Shown here piece after piece: positions 1 through 8,286 of a stretch of DNA of 64,000 nt. The DNA is taken from positions 186,001 to 250,000 of the forward strand of contig CBDDEC010000003.1 in the NCBI GenBank assembly GCA_965226785.1, given 5' to 3'. This DNA comes from CBDDEC01 sp965226785. GTDB lineage: Bacteria > Chloroflexota > Dehalococcoidia > UBA2979. The translations under genes and the position numbers were made by a program. Positions within the stretch are counted from its first letter, which is position 1; the number at the start of each line of letters is the position of its first letter. The notes beneath the pieces were generated by a model. It was not told the origin of the DNA and did not search any database. It saw only the letters and a list, made by a program, of their open reading frames with translations.

Positions 1-1349
1 TCGAAGTGAGCGAGGAGCTCCCGCCCGCCCCGGAGCGCATCGACCGCTGGGAGAGCGCCTGGCTGCCCGAGGTCCAGGCGATGCTCGAGCGACACGCCGC
101 CTTCGACCGCGAGGAGGCCACCGACGACGAGCTGCTCGCCTACTTCGAGGGCCTGAGCACCGATGTCATCCGCGCGTGGGCGATCCACGGCGCGCTCAAG
201 TTCCAGCAGCGCGAGCTCGTTGACTTCTGCCAGCAGCACCTCCGGCTCGATCAGGCGGCCAGCACGCGCCTCGTGCTGGGGTTCCTGAACAAGAGCCTGG
301 AGGCCGACACCGCGCTCCGTGGCGTCGCCACCATCGCCGCCAGGGAGCCGGCGGTGCAGAAGGCCCTCGGGCAGACCGATGCGCTCGCCGCGCTGCGCGA
401 CACGCCCGAGGCCGGGCCGTTCCTCGACGCGCTGTACGACTACCTCGACGCGTGGGGCCGGCGCAGCGACAACTTCACGGAGATGGCGTTCCCGAGCTGG
501 ACCGAGGACCCGACGCCCGTCCTTTCCCTGGTACGCATGTATGTCGCTTCGCCCCGCGACGTCGAGGCGGGCCGCGTCCGCCTGGCTGGCGAGCGCGAGG
601 CGGCCGTGGCCGCGGCGCGCGAGGCGATAGCGGATGACCAGCGCGAAGCGTTCGAAGCGGTGCTTGAACTCGGACAGCGTGGCGCGCAGCTCAACGAAGA
701 CCACAACTTCTGGATCGACCAGCAAACCCTGCACTGAGTGCGCCAGACGCTGATCGAGATGGGCCGCCGCCTCGCCGACCGCGGCGTAATCGGAGAGCCC
801 AACGACATCGCCATGCTGGGCCTCGACGAGGCCCTCGAAACGCTGCGCTCCTCCGATGGCGACCTGCGTGACCTGGTCGCCGCACGGCACGCGGAAATGG
901 AGGCGTGGGCTGCGTTGGATCCGCCACCGGCGCTGGGCGCTCCCTTCGAGGTCCCGGAGGAGCTCGAGTCGATCTTCGGCTTCGGCGACGCGACGCGCGA
1001 CGCGAACCTCGAGGCGCGCACGACCATTCGCGGTCAGGCCGCCTCGCCCGGTACGCACCGCGGCACTGCGCGTGTGATCACCAGCATCGCCGAGGGCGAT
1101 CGGATTACGCCCGGCGACGTGCTCGTCACTGCCACCACCTCGCCGCCGTGGACGCCGCTCTTCGGCGCAGCCTCGGCGGTGGTCACCGATGCCGGTGGCA
1201 GCCTCAGCCACGCCGCCATCGTGGCGCGCGAGTACGGCATCCCCGCGGTGGTCGGCACTTCGAACGCGACGACCCTGATCCCGGACGGCGCGACCATCGA
1301 GGTGGACGGCGGCGCGGGCGAGGCGCGGGTGATCGACACGGAGGGATAG
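1..1349 (+). pseudogene. PEP-utilising enzyme C-terminal part, interrupted by in-frame TGA
   Basis: The frame is open from the window edge, so the gene starts upstream. Both halves lie in one frame. A TGA at 735-737 follows IDQQTLH and is followed at once by GTG (738), after which VRQTLIEMGRRL continues the same alpha-helical region expected in this family. The second half carries the swivelling phosphohistidine domain: TDAGGSLSHAAIVAREYGIP contains the catalytic His (SHAAI), as in PEP synthase and PPDK mobile domains. Proteins of this family transfer phosphate between ATP or PEP and a substrate through that His; the substrate here is unknown. Either a nonsense mutation (for example CGA to TGA), a sequence error, or termination-reinitiation at TGAGTG would explain it. 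UGA recoding is unlikely because many neighbours stop at TGA. Confidence 0.75.
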
Positions 1350-1564
1350 CGCTAGCTCATCGTGTCGCGGTCCCCAGGCGGGTCACGATCACCGCCGAGA
1401 GCACGCTCCTGACCGCGGTCGCGGAGCAGCGTGCGGGGCATGGTCATCAGGAGCAGCGGCGAACGCCGCGAGAGCGCGTACATGGTTGGACCCGTCCATG
1501 TCGCCGCATCCGGTCGGCCGACGTTGGGAACCCACGCTAGCTCCACATTCACCCGTGAGGTTGA

Positions 1565-2449
1565 TCACGCCTCGACGGGGTAGCGCTCCGCCACCTCCTC
1601 GGCGGTGAGGCCGCCCTTGTCGAGCATGACGAGCTCGTCGTAAAGGATGTGCCCCGTGTAGGCATCGTCGCCGAGGCCCGCACGTTGCGAGGCGATGACC
1701 ACCGCCGCGTCGCCGATGATGTCGCCGCTCAGCCGCCAACCGCTGTAGTCCGGCTCGCCCCCGCCCGACCCGGCGCCGGAGCGGAAGAAGTGACCGCCCT
1801 CCGACCAGATCGGGAGGTGTGGCGAGAGCGCGTTGGCGGAGATGCCGTCCGCAAAGACCTCGGTCGCCAGGCCCTGCGTGAAGCGCTCGAGGGCGGCCTT
1901 CGTCGCGCCGTAGGCCGAGCCGCCGCCGGGTCGGGCGGACTCGTACGGACCGGGGCCGGGGCCGATCGCGGCGCGCGAGGAGATGTTGATGATGTGACCA
2001 CCGCCCGAGGAGTTGTCGCGCGCCTCGGCGAGGTGCGGGATCGCCGCGCGGCAGACGTTGAACGGCCCGTGGACGTTGACCCGGAAGATCAGCTCCCAGT
2101 GTCGCGGCTGTAGCTCGGTGACCGCGCCGGGGATCAGCACCCCGGCGTTGTTGACGACGACATCGAGTCGCCCGAAGGCGTCGACGGTGCTGGCAACGGC
2201 GGCTTCGACCTGCGCAGCGTCCGTGACGTCGCAGTGCACCGCCAGGCCAGGCGCACCCGCCTCCTCGACGAGCGCGACGGTGTCCGCGAGCGAGCCGGGG
2301 ATGCGGGAGTCGCCCGCCGCGTCCGTCCTCGCGGCCACGACCACCGAGGCGCCGGCGCCCGCCAGCGCCAGCGCGATGTCCTTGCCGAGCCCGCGGCTGG
2401 CCCCGGTGACGAGCGCCACGCGGCCGCTGAAGTCTGCGTCAACGGTCAT
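1565..2449 (-). CDS. SDR family NAD(P)-dependent oxidoreductase
   Basis: A 294-residue classical short-chain dehydrogenase. The cofactor-binding TGASRGLG sits at residues 15-22, NNAG at 100-103, the catalytic Ser in NISS near 157, and Tyr180/Lys184 in YGATK. The C-terminus is longer than in minimal SDRs and contains a Gly-rich loop around residues 220-230. SDRs oxidise or reduce hydroxyl/keto groups with NAD(P)H in the cytoplasm; the substrate cannot be read from sequence. The ATG is preceded by GAGGGG at good spacing. The gene is divergent from the hydratase operon beginning at 2580 and could share its promoter region. The 215 bases between this stop and the upstream gene hold only a weak 66-codon minus-strand ORF that I do not recognise. 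Confidence 0.9.
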   Translation of the reverse strand: MTVDADFSGRVALVTGASRGLGKDIALALAGAGASVVVAARTDAAGDSRIPGSLADTVALVEEAGAPGLAVHCDVTDAAQVEAAVASTVDAFGRLDVVVNNAGVLIPGAVTELQPRHWELIFRVNVHGPFNVCRAAIPHLAEARDNSSGGGHIINISSRAAIGPGPGPYESARPGGGSAYGATKAALERFTQGLATEVFADGISANALSPHLPIWSEGGHFFRSGAGSGGGEPDYSGWRLSGDIIGDAAVVIASQRAGLGDDAYTGHILYDELVMLDKGGLTAEEVAERYPVEA

Positions 2450-2519
2450 GCCAATCCCCTCGCCCGATCGCTTGCTGCGAGCGGACGATACGTGACCGCG
2501 CGGCGACCGTCCCGTCCGC

Positions 2520-2525
2520 TATCAT
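2520..2525 (+). promoter_or_regulatory. Candidate -10 box for the hydratase operon
   Basis: TATCAT matches the -10 consensus at five of six positions and lies 55 bases before the ATG at 2580. No convincing -35 box is seen at the usual distance, so this is a weak prediction. Confidence 0.3.
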
Positions 2526-2579
2526 CGCGCGGCGACGCGCCGCCACGAGCGATTGCGACGCGAGAGCCACGGGGGAGCG

Positions 2580-3083
2580 ATGACGATAACGGACGAGCCA
2601 GAAACCCTGGTCACGCAAGACATGATCGACGCGCAGGGCGTGTGGGGCCGCGAAACCACCTCCTACCCCGTTGGCGAGTCGGACATCCGCAAGTGGGCGA
2701 TCGCGACCTACTGGCCGGAGCAGCCTCCGAGGATCCACTGGGACGCGGACTACGCGCGCGGCACGCGCTGGGCTGGCGTGATCGCGCCACGCGATTTCAA
2801 CCCCTTCACGTGGCCGATCGACCGTCCGCGGCGCGCCTCCGCCGGTCCCGTGCCCGGGCAGGAGCCGAAGAAGGGCGAGAACATCCTCAACGGCGGGCAG
2901 CAGGACACATTCTTCGCGCCGATCCGCCCCGGCGACGTCGTCACTTCCAAGACCCGCCTCTCACACTGGAACGAACGCCAGGGACGGCACGGGCTGACGA
3001 TCTTCACGTTCACCGAGACCGAGTGGCACAACCAGGACGGCGAGCTGGTGAAGCGCCGCATCTCGACCGGAGTGCGCTACTAG
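2580..3083 (+). CDS. FAS1-like dehydratase domain protein (MaoC N-terminal type)
   Basis: A 167-residue hot-dog-fold protein of the MaoC_dehydrat_N type. I chose ATG 2580 because GGGGGAGCG precedes it; an in-frame ATG 27 bases upstream lacks a ribosome site. The protein lacks the catalytic D-x4-H motif, which its neighbour at 3111 carries. That fits known heterodimeric hydratases (HadAB/HadBC style, and steroid or CoA hydratases), in which a FAS1-like subunit pairs with a MaoC subunit. The stop is 27 bases before the next start. The likely role is the substrate-binding half of an enoyl-CoA hydratase or 3-hydroxyacyl-CoA dehydratase. A paralogous pair lies at 18712-19655. Confidence 0.8.
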   Translation: MTITDEPETLVTQDMIDAQGVWGRETTSYPVGESDIRKWAIATYWPEQPPRIHWDADYARGTRWAGVIAPRDFNPFTWPIDRPRRASAGPVPGQEPKKGENILNGGQQDTFFAPIRPGDVVTSKTRLSHWNERQGRHGLTIFTFTETEWHNQDGELVKRRISTGVRY

Positions 3084-3110
3084 TCACCTCGAGGAAGCAA
3101 GGACCGAACG

Positions 3111-3542
3111 ATGGCATACAACGTGTACTACGAGGACATCGATGTCGGGCAGGAAGTGCCGGCCTTCGAGCGTGAGACCGACTTCATGAACTGGAACCGT
3201 TACGCCGCGGTCAACGACGAGTTCGTCTACCTGCACATGGACGACGCGGTCGCCAAGGCCGCCGGGCAGGGCGAGGCCTTCGGCATGGGCAACCTGCGCT
3301 GGGCGTTTGTGATGAACGCGCTCCAGGACTGGATCGGCGACGAGGCCGAGGTCCGCGACCTGTCGATGCAGTTCCGCGAGATCAACCGCAAGCACGATCA
3401 CCTGACGACACAGGCCGTCGTCACCGAGAAGACCGTCGAGGACGGTGATCACCTCGTGCATCTGGACGTGAACGTCGTCAACCAGGACGGCGTGACCGGT
3501 GCCCCGGGCCACGCGATCGTTGTGCTGCCCTCGCGTGGGTAG
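3111..3542 (+). CDS. MaoC-like hydratase/dehydratase
   Basis: A 143-residue single hot-dog domain. The sequence AAVNDEFVYLHMDD (about residues 32-45) gives the family's D-x4-H catalytic pair, although the usual G-D-x-N-P-x-H context is altered. Very probably forms a heterodimer with the FAS1-like protein just upstream and adds or removes water on an acyl-CoA. It lies in a same-strand run with the DUF849 enzyme 29 bases downstream and the MDR reductase after that, consistent with a CoA-ester degradation operon. The actual substrate is unknown. Confidence 0.8.
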   Translation: MAYNVYYEDIDVGQEVPAFERETDFMNWNRYAAVNDEFVYLHMDDAVAKAAGQGEAFGMGNLRWAFVMNALQDWIGDEAEVRDLSMQFREINRKHDHLTTQAVVTEKTVEDGDHLVHLDVNVVNQDGVTGAPGHAIVVLPSRG

Positions 3543-3571
3543 CCGGTACCCCGCCGAGGGGCGCTGAACCG

Positions 3572-4450
3572 ATGGCCGACGGCGACCACATCATCGTCAA
3601 GATCTGCCTCAACGGCGGGCGCGGACGCGAGGACAATCCGCACGTCCCGTGGACGCCGCAGGAGGTCGCGGACGAGGCCGTGCGCTGCCACGAGGCGGGC
3701 GCCGCCGTCGTCCACTTCCACGGCCGGACCGAAGAGGGCGCGCCCAGCTACCAGGCGGAGTGGTACGCCGAGACCGACCGGCTGATCCGCGAACGCTGCG
3801 ACCTGGTGCTCAACCACACGACCATTCGCCCGGGAAGCGTCGAGGTCAGACAGGTCCTCGACTACCTGGGCGGCACGCCCGAGCCGGTCGACATGGTGTC
3901 GCTGGTGATGGGCGATCTGCGTGGCTGGCGGAAGCTGCCCGAAGGTGGTCGCGCGAGCACCCTCATCCCCAACAGCTACGAGGACATCGCGGCGATCCTC
4001 GAGGTCTGCTACGAGCGCGGCATCGTGCCGGAGCCGACGCTGTGGGACGGCGGGATGCTGAACAACGCGATCACCCTCGTCGAGGATGGTCTGCTGCGCA
4101 GCGCCGGGTACTTCCTGATCGAGCCCAACGGCGACTGGGGCAGCGGCGCACAGCGGCTGCCCGGCTCACCCACCGACTACCTGCGCCTGGCCGCGCAGGT
4201 GCGGGAGCACTTCCCCGAGGCGATCCACATCGCCCACGGCGGTGGTCGCCACACCTTCCCCCTCGCGACGGTCGCCATCGCCACCGGCGCGCACGTGCGC
4301 GTGGGGTTCGAAGACAGCCCGACGCTGCCGGATGACCCCCAGCCCGACTCGAACGCCCGCTTCGCCGAGTGGGCCGTGCGCCTCGCACGCTCGCTTGGCC
4401 GCGAGCCGATGTCACCCGCCGAGGCGCGCCCGCTCCTTGGCCTCAACTAG
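3572..4450 (+). CDS. Beta-keto acid cleavage enzyme family protein (BKACE, DUF849)
   Basis: A 292-residue TIM-barrel protein of the DUF849 family. Seen: LNGGRGREDNPHVPWTP near residues 13-29, typical of the first strand and active-site loop; the metal-binding H-x-H at residues 48/50 (VVHFHGR, where most members have HVHxR); and a later AHGGGRHTF segment. Family members bind zinc and condense a beta-keto acid with acetyl-CoA, giving acetoacetate plus a new CoA ester. The substrate class depends on barrel residues that I cannot assign. Its position between a hydratase pair and a reductase suggests breakdown of a keto acid made nearby. The upstream linker contains an inverted GGTACCC-like stretch but no terminator. 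Confidence 0.88.
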   Translation: MADGDHIIVKICLNGGRGREDNPHVPWTPQEVADEAVRCHEAGAAVVHFHGRTEEGAPSYQAEWYAETDRLIRERCDLVLNHTTIRPGSVEVRQVLDYLGGTPEPVDMVSLVMGDLRGWRKLPEGGRASTLIPNSYEDIAAILEVCYERGIVPEPTLWDGGMLNNAITLVEDGLLRSAGYFLIEPNGDWGSGAQRLPGSPTDYLRLAAQVREHFPEAIHIAHGGGRHTFPLATVAIATGAHVRVGFEDSPTLPDDPQPDSNARFAEWAVRLARSLGREPMSPAEARPLLGLN

Positions 4451-4495
4451 ACCTCGAACGTCAGGCGGGTGAGTTCCCGTATGGAGGCTTCAAGC

Positions 4496-5497
4496 ATGCA
4501 GAGCCGCGAAGTACGACTGGTGAGCCGCCCAGAGGGACTGCCCTCGGACGACTGTTTCGAGATCGTCGAGGTCGAGCTGCCCGCGCCCGCCGCGGGCGAG
4601 GTGACGGTGCGCAACCGCTATCTGTCGGTCGATCCGTACATGCGCGGGCGCATGCGTGACGTCGAGTCCTACTCACCACCGTACGAGCTCGGCGTAGCGA
4701 TGCACGGCGCGGCCGTCGGCGAGGTCGTGGCCTCCGAGGCGGAGGGCTTCGCCGCGGGCGACCTCGTCAGCAGCGGCTTCGCCTGGCGTGAGGGCTACAC
4801 CGCCTCGGCCGACACGCTCGCGAAGCTGCCGGACGACGTCGACCACCCCTCGTACTACCTCGGCGTGCTCGGCATGCCCGGGCTCACCGCCTACGCCGGC
4901 ACGCAGGATGTAGGGCGCATCGCCGAGGGCGAGACGTTCTTCGTCTCGGGCGCGGCCGGCGCCGTCGGCAGTACAGCCGGCCAGGTCGCTCGTGTGAACG
5001 GTTGCCGCGTCATTGGCAGTGCGGGCAGCGACGAGAAGGTAGCGTGGCTGATCGACGAACTCGGCTTCGACGCCGCGTTTAACTACCACACGAGCGACCT
5101 CGACGCCGCGCTTGCGGAGGCAGCGCCAGACGGCATCGACGTCTACTTCGACAACGTTGGCTACGACCACCTGCAGGCGGCGCTCGAGCGCATGAACCCC
5201 AACGGCCGCGTCGCCGCTTGCGGTTCGATCTCCGGGTACAACGCGACCGACCCCAGGCCCGGCCCGTCTAACCTCTCGACGATCGTCGGCAAGCGCATCA
5301 CGATCCAGGGCTTCATCGTCAGCGACTACGCCGCCCGCCGGCCGCAGTTCCTGAGCGACATGGGCCGCTGGCTCGGCGAGGGCGAGGTGCAAACGCACGA
5401 GACGTTCGTCGATGGCATCGACCACGCCGTCGAGGCGTTCCGCGGCCTCTTCGACGGCTCCAACCTAGGCAAGATGGTCGTGCGGCTGGACGCCTAG
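4496..5497 (+). CDS. NADP-dependent MDR oxidoreductase (PTGR/curA-like)
   Basis: A 333-residue zinc-free medium-chain reductase. The N-terminal part has LSVDPYMRGRM (about 43-53), a hallmark of the prostaglandin reductase/NADP-dependent alkenal reductase group, and the nucleotide-binding loop is SGAAGAVGS (151-159). It probably reduces the C=C bond of an alpha,beta-unsaturated ketone or aldehyde with NADPH. The start at 4496 is supported by GGAGG at 4483-4487, eight bases upstream; an in-frame GTG at 4469 has nothing comparable. Lies 45 bases after the DUF849 gene and likely belongs to that operon. Confidence 0.88.
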   Translation: MQSREVRLVSRPEGLPSDDCFEIVEVELPAPAAGEVTVRNRYLSVDPYMRGRMRDVESYSPPYELGVAMHGAAVGEVVASEAEGFAAGDLVSSGFAWREGYTASADTLAKLPDDVDHPSYYLGVLGMPGLTAYAGTQDVGRIAEGETFFVSGAAGAVGSTAGQVARVNGCRVIGSAGSDEKVAWLIDELGFDAAFNYHTSDLDAALAEAAPDGIDVYFDNVGYDHLQAALERMNPNGRVAACGSISGYNATDPRPGPSNLSTIVGKRITIQGFIVSDYAARRPQFLSDMGRWLGEGEVQTHETFVDGIDHAVEAFRGLFDGSNLGKMVVRLDA

Positions 5498-5536
5498 CGC
5501 CGCTGCGCTTGCGGCTGGGCTTGGCGGGATCGGCGC

Positions 5537-6418
5537 ATGACGGCGACCGAGACCTCGGCAGCAGTGACCATCCCCGGCAGCCGCGTGCTGCCAGTCAAGT
5601 CCAGCGTGCTGGACAGCGATCTCGAGGTTCAGGTGGTGCGATTGGGCGGCATGGGGCCGCCCTCGGAAGCGCTGCTACCGGCGATCTATCTGCTGGACGC
5701 GGCCGTCACCTTCCCCCTCGCCTACGGCGCGGCTTTCACTATGGCGCTCGCGCAGGAGCTGCCGGCGCACCTCCTGGTGGGCATCGGCTACCCGCCGGAG
5801 ACCGGTTTGATGGAGCTGGGCGCACGGCGCATGCTCGACCTGACCCCCACCCGCGACGAGCGCTGGGAGCAGAAACAGGCGGCGACCGCTCCCATCGCGA
5901 TGAAGAGCGGCGGCGCGCCGGCCTTCCTCGAGTCCCTGCGCACCGAGGTGATCCCGCTCGTCGAGGGGGAGTTCGCCGCGGACCCCGAGCAGCGTGTCCT
6001 CTACGGGCACTCGCTCGGCGGGCTGGTCACGCTCTACGCGCTGTTCGAGCATCGAGACCTGTTCCGAGGCTACGTCGCCACGAGCCCCTCACTCTGGTGG
6101 GATGACCGCTACGTCTTCCAGCGCGAAGCCGCTCACGCCGCTGCGAACGAGGACTTGAGCGCGAGCCTCTTCCTCTCGGTCGGCGCGCGCGAGTCGACAC
6201 CGCGGGCGGGAGCGAACGAGGCACAGCGTGCCGCGACTGCGAAGAGCCGCATGGTCGACAACATGACGGAGCTGGCCGCCACCCTCGAGGGCCGCGCCTA
6301 CCCCTCGCTGCAGCTCGAATCGCACCTCTTCAGGGATGAGACACACGTCTCGGTGATGCCGGCCTCGCTGACGCGCGGGCTGCGCTCGGTCCTCGGCGCG
6401 GGAGTGCCGACCGACTAG
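5537..6418 (+). CDS. Putative esterase (alpha/beta hydrolase, esterase D/Fes type)
   Basis: A 293-residue alpha/beta hydrolase resembling the PF00756 putative esterases. The nucleophile elbow is GHSLGG at 157-162 (Ser159); the late ETHVSVMP near residue 275 supplies the probable catalytic His. No signal peptide is seen, so it is cytoplasmic. It may hydrolyse an acyl ester or thioester; relatives include siderophore esterases and S-formylglutathione hydrolases, but I see nothing that selects one. It starts 39 bases after the MDR gene on the same strand and ends eight bases before the convergent lipoprotein gene. Confidence 0.82.
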   Translation: MTATETSAAVTIPGSRVLPVKSSVLDSDLEVQVVRLGGMGPPSEALLPAIYLLDAAVTFPLAYGAAFTMALAQELPAHLLVGIGYPPETGLMELGARRMLDLTPTRDERWEQKQAATAPIAMKSGGAPAFLESLRTEVIPLVEGEFAADPEQRVLYGHSLGGLVTLYALFEHRDLFRGYVATSPSLWWDDRYVFQREAAHAAANEDLSASLFLSVGARESTPRAGANEAQRAATAKSRMVDNMTELAATLEGRAYPSLQLESHLFRDETHVSVMPASLTRGLRSVLGAGVPTD

Positions 6419-6426
6419 ACCGGCAC

Positions 6427-7380
6427 CTAGCCCTCGTCGTCGCACTGCGGCGGGAAGAAGAAGCCGACCAGCGGATCGAACTCGTCGCTGAGGTCGGCGG
6501 CGGCGTTACAGAAGACAACACCCGACGTGCCGAAGTGCAGCAGGAGCAGCGGCGTGTCTTCCGCCTCGACGGCCGCATTGATGTCGAGGGCGGTCTGTCG
6601 GTTCTCTGTGAAGTACTGCAGCAAGCGTTTGTGGTCCGCCGCCAGCTCCTCCGGCGGTGTGAGCACCTCGAGCTCCGTGATCGCGCGGTCCATGGCGGCG
6701 ATGATCTCCGGCTGCAGGATCCGCAGCGAGGCGAAACGCTCCTCTGGCCCGAGCGCGGCATAGAAGGCGGTCACCCGCGGCCCGAAGTCGCGTCGGTAGC
6801 GCTCGAAGGCGGCGTACAGGTCTTCGCCGTAATCGCCATACAGCTCGCCGAGACCGGCGTCGCCGTCGCAGTTCCGGGAGCCGACGGTCACGAACTGCAC
6901 GATAGCGAGGCAGAAGTTCGGAGAGATCGCAGCGAAGAACACCTGCTCCTGCAACAGCTGCAGCTCCGAAAGCAGCAGCACCGACGCGACGAGGTCATCC
7001 TCCTCCAGGGCGGCCTGCTCCTGCTGCGCTAGCTCGCCCGCGGCCTCGAGGAACTGGATGAGTAGCGCATGGTCGGGGGCGTACTCGTCAGGCGGGTCGA
7101 GGGCGTTGGCGCGCTCGAGCATGTTGGCGGCGAAGCCCGGTCGGTCGGCGGCAAGCAGCGTCTCGATCAGCCGCGAACGGATGGGCCACGTCTGGTTCAG
7201 CGTTTCGTCGATCGCGTCGTTGGAGGCCGTGACGAGCGCGCTGATCTCTGAGATCTCCAGCAGGTAGGGGTCGTTCGCGACCCCGGGCGGCAAGCCGTCA
7301 TCATCATCGCCGCAGGCGGCGGCGATCAGCAGCAGCGCGAGCAGCACCACCGGCAAGCGGAGCGTCAGCAGTCGGTCCAC
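6427..7380 (-). CDS. Putative lipoprotein of unknown function
   Basis: 317 residues from GTG 7380. The start is placed there because the hydrophobic h-region (LPVVLLALLLIAAAC) follows directly, with lipobox AAAC and Cys23 as the lipidation site; a longer frame reaching 7437 would put arginine-rich residues before the signal. The mature part begins with an acidic DDDD stretch and is mostly helical with many Glu/Leu repeats, plus Cys residues in NFCLAIV, NCDG, FCNAA and at the C-terminus. I do not recognise the family. Expected on the outer face of the membrane. It stands alone between convergent and same-strand neighbours. Confidence 0.7.
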   Translation of the reverse strand: MDRLLTLRLPVVLLALLLIAAACGDDDDGLPPGVANDPYLLEISEISALVTASNDAIDETLNQTWPIRSRLIETLLAADRPGFAANMLERANALDPPDEYAPDHALLIQFLEAAGELAQQEQAALEEDDLVASVLLLSELQLLQEQVFFAAISPNFCLAIVQFVTVGSRNCDGDAGLGELYGDYGEDLYAAFERYRRDFGPRVTAFYAALGPEERFASLRILQPEIIAAMDRAITELEVLTPPEELAADHKRLLQYFTENRQTALDINAAVEAEDTPLLLLHFGTSGVVFCNAAADLSDEFDPLVGFFFPPQCDDEG

Positions 7381-7482
7381 AGGTGCTTCCCCGAACGTCC
7401 TCACGCAAGGCCGGACGCCGCGAACATACCGCGGCACGCGCAGCCTCGATGTGAGCCAGCATCCGAGGAGTGGCGGGCCTGG

Positions 7483-8286
7483 CTAGGCCGGTACGGCGAC
7501 TGCCCCTTCGAGCGCCCAGCCGCGCACGAGGTCGGCGAACGCCTCGGGCGCCTCGAGCTCGGCGAGGTGGCCGGCGTCCGGCAACTCCGCGAGTTGCGCG
7601 CCGGGGATCGCTGCCTGCCACGCCGGGCCCAGCGCCGCCAGCACCACGCGGTCGTTCGCCGACGTGACGACGAGCGTCTCCGCCTTGATGCGGGGCAGTC
7701 GCGCCTCGACGCCAGTGTCTGGAATCGGCCACATGAACTTGGCGGTGGCCCGGAGGTCGAGCGATTCCTGGACATACGCCTCGAGGCGGTCTCGGCCCTC
7801 CATCAGCAGCGAGGCCCGGTTGTCCGGCTGCGAGAACAAGACGCCGGTGGGCGCGGCCGGGCTCTGGGCGAACGGGTCCTCGCCCGGCGCGTCGGCGTCC
7901 CAGATGCCGATCGGGTTGACCAGCACGAGCCGATCGACGCGGTCGGGATAGATCGAGGCGAACTCGGCGCCGATCCACGCCCCGACGCTGATGCCGGCGA
8001 CGTGCGCGCGCGCGACGCCCAGCGCGTCGAGCAGGTCGGTGTAGTACAGCACCAGGTCGAGGTTGTTCTCGACCTCGGTCAGCTCATCCTTGGCCGGGCC
8101 CCAGCCCGGGTGGAACGCGGCGATCACATCGAACGACTCGGCGAGCCGATCGAGGGCTGGCTCCCAGCCAACGAGGCCCATCATGTGGTGCAGGTAGAGC
8201 AGCGTCGGACCGCTGCCGGCCCGGTAGTAGTGCGCGGTCAGCCCGCTCGGCTGGACCGTGATCGCTTGCAGATCTGGGTTCGCCAT
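7483..8286 (-). CDS. Alpha/beta hydrolase fold protein
   Basis: 267 residues. The oxyanion region is LLYLHHMMG, the nucleophile elbow is GISVG at 98-102 (Ser100), and a late DAGHLAELE supplies the catalytic His. Translation is coupled to the upstream monooxygenase gene: TAATG at 8284-8288 shares one base between the stop and this ATG. That pairing suggests the hydrolase acts on the product of the flavin monooxygenase, for example an ester or ring-opened intermediate, but the substrate is not identifiable. Confidence 0.85.
   Translation of the reverse strand: MANPDLQAITVQPSGLTAHYYRAGSGPTLLYLHHMMGLVGWEPALDRLAESFDVIAAFHPGWGPAKDELTEVENNLDLVLYYTDLLDALGVARAHVAGISVGAWIGAEFASIYPDRVDRLVLVNPIGIWDADAPGEDPFAQSPAAPTGVLFSQPDNRASLLMEGRDRLEAYVQESLDLRATAKFMWPIPDTGVEARLPRIKAETLVVTSANDRVVLAALGPAWQAAIPGAQLAELPDAGHLAELEAPEAFADLVRGWALEGAVAVPA

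Noticed and set aside
735..737. UGA recoding as a sense codon
   Set aside because: Many genes here (dnaJ, marR, the kinase-like gene) end in TGA, so the code is standard.
1352..1552. 66-codon minus-strand ORF in the gap before the SDR gene
   Set aside because: No ribosome site, no family resemblance, and its end reads as low-complexity Arg/Asp sequence; probably chance.
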